A program made the position numbers and the translations under genes. A stretch of 64,000 nucleotides of DNA. Origin: Thermomonas sp. (lineage in GTDB: Bacteria > Pseudomonadota > Gammaproteobacteria > Xanthomonadales > Xanthomonadaceae). Under the pieces are notes generated by a model. It searched no databases, was not told the origin of the DNA, and was given only the letters and a program-made list of their open reading frames with translations. How positions within the stretch are numbered: position 1 is the stretch's first letter; each line of letters opens with the position of its first letter. Positions 14,146 to 20,979 of this stretch are shown piece by piece. Location of the stretch: NCBI RefSeq assembly GCF_029945965.1, contig NZ_JAQSDO010000008.1, positions 62,001-126,000 of the forward strand, in the 5' to 3' direction.

Positions 14146-14754
14146 TCAACCGGCGTCCGGATTCAGCGCGTAGGTGCCGTAGATCGCCGATTCCGTCAGC
14201 ACATGGCCGTGCATGGCCTTGCGCACGTCGCCGGCGGTGAAGGCCTGCGGCAATGCCAGCGTTTCGACATCCAGCGCGAAAAGGCGGAAGAAGTAGCGGT
14301 GCACGCGCAGGTCGTGCGCAGGTGGGTACGGGCCGTCGTAGCCGAAATACTGGCCGCCCATCGCGGCATCGCCGGCGAACCAGCCGGTGTAGTCGTTCAG
14401 GCCGCGTCGGCCACCTGCATCGGGGCCCGCGCCCTTGCCACCTTTGGTCACGCCATCGCTGCAGCTGCCAGCTGGAATCTGGCGGGTATCCGCAGGAATA
14501 TCGGCGACTACCCAATGCACGAACTCGCTACGCGGATGTGCGACCGGGATTGGCGTGCCGCTGTCGGCGACCAGCGCGCCATTGGTCGGCGCATCTGTGT
14601 CGATACACAGCAGCGCGAACGATTTGGTGCCCGCGGGAACGTCCTCCCATGCCAGCTGCGGGTTGCGATTGCCGCCGAATCCATCGGGCGTGCCCATCGC
14701 GAATTCGGCCGAAATCGGCTGGTGGTGTTCGAAACTGTCGCTGTGGATTTTCAT
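14146..14754 (-). CDS. YbhB/YbcL family (PEBP, Raf kinase inhibitor-like) protein
   Basis: 202 residues of the phosphatidylethanolamine-binding-protein fold. Visible motifs: 'GNRNPQLAWEDVPAGTKSFALLCIDTDAP', the 'FVHWVVADIP' strand, and 'DGPYPPAHDLRVHRYFFRLFALD'. The bacterial members' function is poorly known; no catalytic role is claimed. The start at 14754 has GAGGAGAG seven bases upstream; the alternative ATG 15 bases earlier would place that site inside the gene. It follows the YheT-like hydrolase by 11 bp, so it is probably the last gene of a PlsC-hydrolase-PEBP operon. Confidence 0.88.
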   Translation of the reverse strand: MKIHSDSFEHHQPISAEFAMGTPDGFGGNRNPQLAWEDVPAGTKSFALLCIDTDAPTNGALVADSGTPIPVAHPRSEFVHWVVADIPADTRQIPAGSCSDGVTKGGKGAGPDAGGRRGLNDYTGWFAGDAAMGGQYFGYDGPYPPAHDLRVHRYFFRLFALDVETLALPQAFTAGDVRKAMHGHVLTESAIYGTYALNPDAG

Positions 14755-14765
14755 GCCAGCTCTCC

Positions 14766-15848
14766 TCATCCTGGTTCTCCAGGTGCGTTGCCGAGATTTT
14801 GAATCGAAGTCTGCACCGAAGCCGGTTCAAGCGCCGTGGACAAACGCTGCGCCACCCAATCCTCGGCGTAACCGCGCAGGCTGGCATCGTGCAGGAAGGC
14901 GCAATGACCGCCGTGCGCGGCGATTTCCACCGTGGCATCGGCCGGAAGCTGCCAGTCGTGGAAGTCATCGATCGGGATCACCGGGTCATCTGCAGAGGTC
15001 AGGATGTCGGCTGGCACCTGCAACCAACTCATGCGGTCCTTGCTGATGCGGTAGCCGTCGAAGTAAGCATCGACGTCAGCAAAATCGGTGTGCCGCGCCA
15101 CCAGCCACGCGGTCAGTTCGCGCAGGCGATGGCTGCGCAGTTGCTCCTCGGCGATCGCATGCTGCTCCGGGAACAACGCCTGCTTGCGTCGCAACGAGCG
15201 CGTCCATTTGCGCATGAAATAGCGCTCGTACGCAGGCAGGCCCTGCTCCATCGCGGTGGTGGTGTGTTCCGGATCGAGGGCCGGACAGACCGCCGCCACC
15301 CGTGCCAGGCACAGGCCCACGCGCGGCGCATGCAATGCCACCCGCAAGGCGAAATTGCCACCGAGCGAATAGCCGGCGAGCACCATCGGCAGCGATGGCT
15401 GCGATGACCATCTCCGTGAGATCGTCAGTGCCGCCTGCAGCACTTCCTCCAGCCGGTTGGAATGAAACAGGTCCTCGTTGAGGTGGTGGGTGTCACCGTG
15501 ATCACGGAAGTTCAGGCGGAACACATCGAAGCCGCGTTCAAGCAGGCGAGCGCAGGTCAGGCGCATGTAGCCCGATTCCGCGCTGCCCTCCCAACCATGC
15601 AGCAGCAGGGCCAGGCCGCGCGGCGGACGTCCCGGCAGCGTGCTGTGCACGCCATGCAGGCGGATATCGCCACCGGCATCGACCAAGTGCTCTGCGTGCA
15701 CTGCACCGAGCTTGCGCAATTCGCGCGCCCCGCGCAGCACGCGTATCGGACTGCTGCCCAGAAGGGTCTGGACATGCGGATTGCGCAGCCAGCGCGGCGC
15801 GCGATAGGCGCTGGTGGTCGTGGTGCAGGTCGGAATGGTGGGGCTCAT
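14766..15848 (-). CDS. alpha/beta hydrolase, YheT family
   Basis: 360 residues of the YheT/ABHD1-3-type alpha/beta hydrolase family, probably an esterase or lipase-like enzyme of unknown substrate. The N-terminal 'RWLRNPHVQTLLGS' is diagnostic of the family. The oxyanion region is 'LLLHGWEGSAES', the nucleophile elbow 'LAGYSLGGNFALRVA', the acid probably in 'TSADDPVIP', and the catalytic His in 'AAHGGHCAFL'. Its ATG overlaps the stop of the acyltransferase gene by 4 bp, so the two are translationally coupled; this lipid context suggests a membrane-lipid or acyl substrate, by inference only. Confidence 0.88.
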   Translation of the reverse strand: MSPTIPTCTTTTSAYRAPRWLRNPHVQTLLGSSPIRVLRGARELRKLGAVHAEHLVDAGGDIRLHGVHSTLPGRPPRGLALLLHGWEGSAESGYMRLTCARLLERGFDVFRLNFRDHGDTHHLNEDLFHSNRLEEVLQAALTISRRWSSQPSLPMVLAGYSLGGNFALRVALHAPRVGLCLARVAAVCPALDPEHTTTAMEQGLPAYERYFMRKWTRSLRRKQALFPEQHAIAEEQLRSHRLRELTAWLVARHTDFADVDAYFDGYRISKDRMSWLQVPADILTSADDPVIPIDDFHDWQLPADATVEIAAHGGHCAFLHDASLRGYAEDWVAQRLSTALEPASVQTSIQNLGNAPGEPG

Positions 15849-16621
15849 GCGGACTGCATCGCGTGCTTGATCCGGCTGCGCGCCAATTGCGCGATGCCGC
15901 GCCGGCCCTCATGTTCGGCATGCAGGATCGGTTCCATGAAACACACCCGAACTGGTCGCGAAGGCTCACCAAGCAGGCGCATCAGGTTGGCCATGAAGCT
16001 TTCGCGCGGGGCATACGCCACGATCGACTGTGCCTCGCAGCCCGCGCCATAACACAGCGCCACCGGCTGCACCGGCGCATCGGCGGCAACCGCCGCACTG
16101 AATATCCGCGCGTGGAACGGGCCTAATACGCTGCCGTCACGGGTGCCGCCTTCAGGGAACGCAGCCACCGCGCGCCGGGCACGCAGACGCATCGCCATTT
16201 CCTCCATCACGCCACCCAGCGAATCGGCATTGCCGCGCCGCAGATAGATGGTATCCGTATGCGTAGTCAACCAGCCGATCACTGGCCAGCTGCGGATTTC
16301 GTGCTTTGCGATGAAGCCCATCATGTGCTGCGAATGCAGGGCGACGATGTCGACCCAGCTGACATGATTGGCCACGAACATCGTGCCGCCGGCCAATGGC
16401 ACGCCTTCGCGGCGCAGGCACATGCCGAAGATCCGCAGGAACCAGCGCGCCCACCAGCGCAGCGCCGCATGCCCGACCTGGCGGCCGCCGACTTCGCCCA
16501 CTGCCAGCAGCAGCAGCAGGACCGGCAGATGCACCAACACATGCCAGGCAAGCAGTGGCAGCCGATACAGGTAGCGGCAGGCGCGAAGGATGGGTTCGGC
16601 CGCGGGGGGCGTCGCATTCAT
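15845..16621 (-). CDS. 1-acyl-glycerol-3-phosphate acyltransferase-like (PlsC family)
   Basis: 258 residues. An N-terminal hydrophobic segment (about 22-42) anchors it to the inner membrane. The acyltransferase motifs are in order: 'VANHVSWVDIVAL' (HxxxxD), the substrate motif in 'IYLRRGN', and 'AAFPEGGTRDG' (block III). It probably acylates lysophosphatidic acid or another lysolipid; paralogues acylate ornithine lipids, and position specificity cannot be read from sequence. First gene of the PlsC-hydrolase-PEBP operon, 46 bp after the thioesterase gene. Confidence 0.88.
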   Translation of the reverse strand: MNATPPAAEPILRACRYLYRLPLLAWHVLVHLPVLLLLLAVGEVGGRQVGHAALRWWARWFLRIFGMCLRREGVPLAGGTMFVANHVSWVDIVALHSQHMMGFIAKHEIRSWPVIGWLTTHTDTIYLRRGNADSLGGVMEEMAMRLRARRAVAAFPEGGTRDGSVLGPFHARIFSAAVAADAPVQPVALCYGAGCEAQSIVAYAPRESFMANLMRLLGEPSRPVRVCFMEPILHAEHEGRRGIAQLARSRIKHAMQSA

Positions 16622-16667
16622 GGCCGCACCTTAGTCGATGCGGCTAGTGCCGCAACCCAAAACCCGG

Positions 16668-17105
16668 TCAACCGGGTGGCTGCGGCAACACCGCCAGGGT
16701 GATCCGGCTGATGCAGACCGGCTTGGCCGCCTCGTCTTCGATGAGGATTTCCCATACTTGGGTGCTGCGGCCTATATGCACGGGCCGCGCCGTGCCGGTG
16801 ACCAGGCCGGAGCGCACCGCACGCAAATGGTTGGCATTGATTTCCAGCCCGACCACGGCATTATCGCCGGCCATCAAGACGCCGGCACTGCTGCCCAGGG
16901 TTTCCGCCAACGCCATCGATGCACCGCCGTGCAGCAAGCCATAGATTTGGTGGGTGCGGGCATCCACAGGCATGGTGGCGCGCAGATAGCCGGCCCCGAG
17001 TTCGATGAACTCGATGCCAAGCGTCTGCATCAGGGTGCCCGCCGAACGCGCGTTCAGCGCTTCTACACTGGCGCCTTCGGGCCAGGCGAATGCGGGCTTG
17101 CTCAA
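16668..17105 (-). CDS. hotdog-fold thioesterase (PaaI/YbgC-like)
   Basis: About 145 residues with the single hotdog domain of the PaaI family: 'LGIEFIELGAGYLRATMPVD', the helix motif 'IYGLLHGGASMALAETLGS' containing the usual HGG, and 'GLEINANHLRAVRSGLVTGTA'. It probably hydrolyses an aryl- or acyl-CoA; MenI-like enzymes have the same pattern. Start chosen as TTG at 17105, which gives MSKPAFAWPEG and a normal family length and lies 7 bp after the YkvA stop; an ATG at 17177 would overlap YkvA by 65 bp. The ribosome site is weak, so the start is uncertain. Confidence 0.8.
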   Translation of the reverse strand: MSKPAFAWPEGASVEALNARSAGTLMQTLGIEFIELGAGYLRATMPVDARTHQIYGLLHGGASMALAETLGSSAGVLMAGDNAVVGLEINANHLRAVRSGLVTGTARPVHIGRSTQVWEILIEDEAAKPVCISRITLAVLPQPPG

Positions 17106-17112
17106 ACCCGGC

Positions 17113-17730
17113 TCAACCGAACTTGAACACACCTGGGCGCCAGCCGCGCACATAAGAGCTGCGTTCCGTAGAGGCATAGCCGCTGCTGCTGCCGTAGCCG
17201 GTGCCGAAATCGCGCTCGCGGCGCTGGTGCATGCGGTCGATCAGCTCCTCGCGGCGGCCATCCAGCCAGTCGGTGCGGCCCAGGGTCGACGGCTCCACGC
17301 CACGGCGGTTGGCCTCGTTAGCACGGTAATCGCAGAAATCGTCGTAGGCGTCGAGTTCGTGCTTCAGCTCGCGAACCGACAGTTCGATCATCACCGCGTC
17401 GTCGAGGAACCCCAGCACCTCGACGTTGTCCGGGATCACGTCATCCGGATCGCAGAAATACATCAGCGCCGACAGCACCCGCTCCTTGTCGGCATCCGGC
17501 AAGGCCCAAGCCTCGTCGCGGACCATCGCGATCATGTCGTCCAGGCGCAGCAGGCGATCCTTGATGAAGTCCGGGATGTGCACTTTCTGCGCGTCGGCGA
17601 GCATCTCCACCGCGCTGGCAACGATTTCCTCGTTGCTCTTGCCTTCCGCCGCCTTCTTCGAGCGTTCTATCGCCTTCTCGAAATGGGCAAGATCCTGATC
17701 GTTAAGGTGGAAATTCAGAGTAATCGACAT
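17113..17730 (-). CDS. YkvA/DUF1232 family protein
   Basis: 205 residues. The DUF1232 core is at about 62-110 ('VLSALMYFCDPDDVIPDNVEVLGFLDDAVMI'). It is unusual in having an extended charged N terminus (1-60) and a basic, Ser/Tyr/Gly-rich C-terminal tail ('GTGYGSSSGYASTERSSY') beyond the domain. DUF1232 proteins are often membrane-associated, but here the core is only weakly hydrophobic, so it may be soluble. Function unknown. The start at 17730 avoids an upstream arginine-rich extension that has no ribosome site. Confidence 0.8.
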   Translation of the reverse strand: MSITLNFHLNDQDLAHFEKAIERSKKAAEGKSNEEIVASAVEMLADAQKVHIPDFIKDRLLRLDDMIAMVRDEAWALPDADKERVLSALMYFCDPDDVIPDNVEVLGFLDDAVMIELSVRELKHELDAYDDFCDYRANEANRRGVEPSTLGRTDWLDGRREELIDRMHQRRERDFGTGYGSSSGYASTERSSYVRGWRPGVFKFG

Positions 17731-17827
17731 GTGCCATCCCGGCGCGTGCAGTGAGACGCGAAGCCTAGGCCGCGCGCCGCTTCGCGTCAATCCGACGGCA
17801 AACACGGCTAGCTGCGGCCAGCACTCA

Positions 17828-19771
17828 CTACAGGATCGGCGCCAATCCCGAGCCAAACGCGGTGAACACCCGCACCCCCAGCCACTTCAGGCCCAGGTCC
17901 ACTTCCGGGAAGTCGCCGACCGGCTTGTGGCAATGGCGGAAATCGGCGGCGAACGGCGATGGCGGCGGCGTGCAGCCAGGGCCGGGCACGAACTCGTAGC
18001 TGGTGGCGTATTTCACCGGCCACAGGTCGAAAATCGGCATGCGCTCGGAAATCCGCGCCAGGGTGAACTCGATGCCCGGTAGGACCGGCGAGGGATCGCG
18101 CCGTCCAATCACCCAGGCGTTGCCGGGTTCCATGTCGCGGCGGATGCTGGCAGCCAGCAGCTGCGCGAACGCCGGATCGGCAATGACCACCGCGCTTTCG
18201 GTGTTGTAGTTGTCGCTGCGCGGATCGAAGTTGTGGGTGCCGACCACACCAACGCGCCCGTCCACGACCATCGACTTGGCATGCAGGCCCATTCGGATGC
18301 CGGCACGCTTGAGCCGCACTGGTAGCGAGCCCGAGGAGCCTAACAAGCTGCCCAACATGCTGGATTCCCCACCCGGATCGCTGTGCAGCCCACGTTCCGC
18401 CAATCGGCGCTCGAGGCGTGTCGGCCGACGTTCCGGCGCAGGCGCGGAAGCATCCACTTCGCCAAGGTCGGCGCCGGTGGGGCCCAGCTCGAACGGGGCA
18501 TCCTCCGGAAATGGCTTGAATTCGTGGATTTCGAATCCGAAGTCACGCAGGTAGCGGCGCTTGTATTTATAGGAAATCGCGTAGGCGATGAAGGCGTCGG
18601 TCGAGGCCAGGCTATTGGTCGAGATCAACACCCGCGGCGGATCCGGCTGCCGGTGCAATGCGCGGAACACCCGTTGCGCAGGCTTTGACAGCACCAGGTA
18701 CGGCGTCTGCAGCAGTACTTCGTCCTGCGCGGAAGCGATCAATTGCTGGAGGACATTGGAAGCCGGCGCTTGGTACTCGTCGGTTGCGCTGTCGCGATGC
18801 TTGGCCGGCAAGTCGGCGATGAATTGCACACCGCTCACAGCCAGTGCAGGCGTAACGAAGCGATCGCGGATCACCGCAGTGTCCTCGACATCCGCGAGCA
18901 GCGCGCGCACGCGCCCAGGCTTGGTGTACGGCTGATGCGGCGGCGGCGGCACGCCATGGGTGCGCAGATAGTGAGCCACATCGCCCAGACGCTCGGCCTG
19001 CACACTGCGCGGCGAATTCCAGAACGCCGCAAAATTTTTGGCCATGTCGCCCGCCACCGGACCCACGATCAGCAGGTCGCGATCACGAAAGTTATAGGAC
19101 GCATCCCAATCGAAATAATCGTCCTGATAGTTGCGCCCACCAGTAATCCCGATCGCATCGTCCACCAGCAACAGCTTGCTGTGCATGCGCCGGTTGAGCG
19201 TGCGCCAGCAGCAGGCTGAAGCCACCACATACATCGGCGTGGACAGCCGCGCCCGATCCAGCACCGGGTTGTACAACCGCAGCTCGAAATTGGCGTGCAG
19301 GCCAGACAGGGCGGCGAGGGTCGACACTTTCTCCAGAGCCGACAGCTGATCCAGCAGCAGACGCACCTTGACCCCGCGAAACGCTGCCGCCTGCAGTTCG
19401 TCCAGCACCAGTTGCGCGGAATCGTCTTCATCAAAGATGTAGGTCTGCAAATCGATGCTGCGGCGCGCGCTACGGATCAAGTGGACCCGTGCCAACAGGG
19501 CGTCCGGGCCCTTGTCCAGCAGCACGACGTAGTGCCGCGGGGACTTGGATGTGGATTCGGCCAGTGCGCGATCGGCCAAATCATGCAACGGCGAGGCCAA
19601 CGCACAGGCATCGGCGGCCGTGCAGTCGACTTGAGTCGAACGCGCGCTGTTGGCAATCCTTTCCGCATCCTCACGCTGCGGCGTGGACATGGTCGCGCAG
19701 CCGCCCAGGCTGCTACCCAGCAATAGCAGCGCGGCCAGCGCCAGCCAAGGGCGGCCGCGCGCACCCATCAT
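17828..19771 (-). CDS. phospholipase D family lipoprotein (ClsC-like)
   Basis: 647 residues with two HKD phosphodiesterase half-sites: 'HSKLLLVDDAIGITGGRN' (about 197) and 'HAKSMVVDGRVGVVGTHNF' (about 496). Both have the full His, Lys, Asp set, so it should be active. The signal peptide ends in 'GSSLGGC', a lipoprotein site, so it is probably tethered in the envelope. The layout, including the long insert between half-sites, resembles ClsC/YmdC, which uses phosphatidylethanolamine with phosphatidylglycerol to make cardiolipin; this specific role is inferred. A typical cardiolipin synthase is also present at 61925-63424. Five bases from sixA, probably co-transcribed. Confidence 0.88.
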   Translation of the reverse strand: MMGARGRPWLALAALLLLGSSLGGCATMSTPQREDAERIANSARSTQVDCTAADACALASPLHDLADRALAESTSKSPRHYVVLLDKGPDALLARVHLIRSARRSIDLQTYIFDEDDSAQLVLDELQAAAFRGVKVRLLLDQLSALEKVSTLAALSGLHANFELRLYNPVLDRARLSTPMYVVASACCWRTLNRRMHSKLLLVDDAIGITGGRNYQDDYFDWDASYNFRDRDLLIVGPVAGDMAKNFAAFWNSPRSVQAERLGDVAHYLRTHGVPPPPHQPYTKPGRVRALLADVEDTAVIRDRFVTPALAVSGVQFIADLPAKHRDSATDEYQAPASNVLQQLIASAQDEVLLQTPYLVLSKPAQRVFRALHRQPDPPRVLISTNSLASTDAFIAYAISYKYKRRYLRDFGFEIHEFKPFPEDAPFELGPTGADLGEVDASAPAPERRPTRLERRLAERGLHSDPGGESSMLGSLLGSSGSLPVRLKRAGIRMGLHAKSMVVDGRVGVVGTHNFDPRSDNYNTESAVVIADPAFAQLLAASIRRDMEPGNAWVIGRRDPSPVLPGIEFTLARISERMPIFDLWPVKYATSYEFVPGPGCTPPPSPFAADFRHCHKPVGDFPEVDLGLKWLGVRVFTAFGSGLAPIL

Positions 19772-19775
19772 CGGT

Positions 19776-20249
19776 TCACGGCCACCAGAACTGGGTCAGG
19801 GTGCCAATCCCGGGTTCGATGGAAGCATCCTCCGGCAGGCTGAGCACCGCGATGCCGCCAGGCGGCATCCCGCGGTAATCGCCAGTCTGGCCGCTGTGCA
19901 AGAGTGCGGCCAGCTGTTCCAGCCCGGGGTTATGGCCAATCAGCAGCAGGCGTTCGGCGTCGCGGTTGGCATCGGCCAGGGCCGCCAGGATGCCGGGGCT
20001 GGCCTCATAGATCGAGGCCTCCTCGCGCCCCTGAACGCCGCCCAGGTCGCCCGCCGCATCCAGTGTCTGCCGGGTACGGGCCGCGCTGGAATACAGGATG
20101 CGATCCGGCATCAACCCATGCGCCCGCAACCATTCACCAGCCGCATGTGCCTCCGCGAGTCCGGTGGCGGACAAGCCGCGCTGGCGATCATCCTGGCCCG
20201 CGCTGGCGGGTTCGGCATGGGCGTGGCGCAGCAGGATCAAATCCCTCAT
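19776..20249 (-). CDS. sixA: phosphohistidine phosphatase SixA-like
   Basis: 157-residue histidine phosphatase. Arg-His of the phospho-acceptor is in 'LILLRHAHAEP' (His9) and the second catalytic His in 'LLLIGHNPGLEQLA'. In E. coli SixA removes phosphate from HPt domains such as that of ArcB; here two kinases, one with an HPt domain, are encoded nearby (20980-23895), making a phosphorelay target plausible but unproven. The start at 20249 has GAGGAG six bases before it. Located between an orphan ParA and a phospholipase D gene. Confidence 0.88.
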   Translation of the reverse strand: MRDLILLRHAHAEPASAGQDDRQRGLSATGLAEAHAAGEWLRAHGLMPDRILYSSAARTRQTLDAAGDLGGVQGREEASIYEASPGILAALADANRDAERLLLIGHNPGLEQLAALLHSGQTGDYRGMPPGGIAVLSLPEDASIEPGIGTLTQFWWP

Positions 20250-20291
20250 TGCATCTCCTCGTGGCGTTTCCTGCAGCTTACGCTGCAACAA

Positions 20292-20921
20292 CTAATCCTT
20301 GCGTAGCCAGTGCAGCAGCGGCTGCCAATCGGCCTGGTGCTCGCGAATCTGTGCCGAGTGGTAATCGAACAAGCTCTTGCCCAGCCCGGTCAACACCACG
20401 TAGGCCTGGCTGTCGCGCAATTGCGCGACCAGCGGGAACGGCCAGCTGCGCAGCACGTCCAACGCCTGTTGGGTAGCATTGGTATTGGGCTTCAGGCGAT
20501 TGCCGACCAGACCCACCCGCAGCTTTCCCTTGCGCACCCGTGGGTGCTTGCCCAACGATTCGAGGAAACCGATGCTGGCTTCGAGGTCCAGCGCGGACGG
20601 TTGAATCGGTACGACTACCGCGTCGGCGATGTCGAGGAAGCCCTCGAGCGCGCTGCCCATCGCGCCGGCTGGCGCATCCACGATCACTCGCTGGGTGCCA
20701 TCCGGGACATGTTTTTGCCAAGATTTGCGGCTGCCATCGACCGGCAACACGGCGCTGGCCATGCCCGCCCGGCGCTGGCACCAACGGGTCGCCGATGCCT
20801 GCGGGTCGGCATCGACCAGGACTACGTTTTGCCCAGCCACCGCAGCCTCCGCGGCCAGATGAGTGGCGATCGTGGTCTTGCCCACGCCGCCCTTGGAACA
20901 CGCCACCAGCCATGTCTTCAT
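20292..20921 (-). CDS. ParA/MinD-type P-loop ATPase, orphan
   Basis: 209 residues. Deviant Walker A 'CSKGGVGKTTIATHLA' at about 8-23, Walker A' 'VVLVDADPQASA', and Walker B-like 'VIVDAPAG'. No ParB gene or obvious parS-like array lies nearby, and the protein lacks the N-terminal DNA-binding domain of plasmid ParA, so it is more like chromosomal ParA-like proteins that position cargo (chemoreceptor arrays, flagella) than a plasmid partition factor. Cargo unknown. It lies 58 bp after the hybrid kinase and 42 bp before sixA. Confidence 0.85.
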   Translation of the reverse strand: MKTWLVACSKGGVGKTTIATHLAAEAAVAGQNVVLVDADPQASATRWCQRRAGMASAVLPVDGSRKSWQKHVPDGTQRVIVDAPAGAMGSALEGFLDIADAVVVPIQPSALDLEASIGFLESLGKHPRVRKGKLRVGLVGNRLKPNTNATQQALDVLRSWPFPLVAQLRDSQAYVVLTGLGKSLFDYHSAQIREHQADWQPLLHWLRKD

Positions 20922-20979
20922 CGCTGCGCTTCCTCGACCTGATGACCCAAGCGTACACGCAAGCGGGCTGGCCGTCGGC

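Noticed and set aside
20292-20921. Plasmid-type ParA as a sign of an integrated element
   Set aside because: There is no ParB, parS array, replication gene, integrase or attachment site nearby; the gene sits among core genes.
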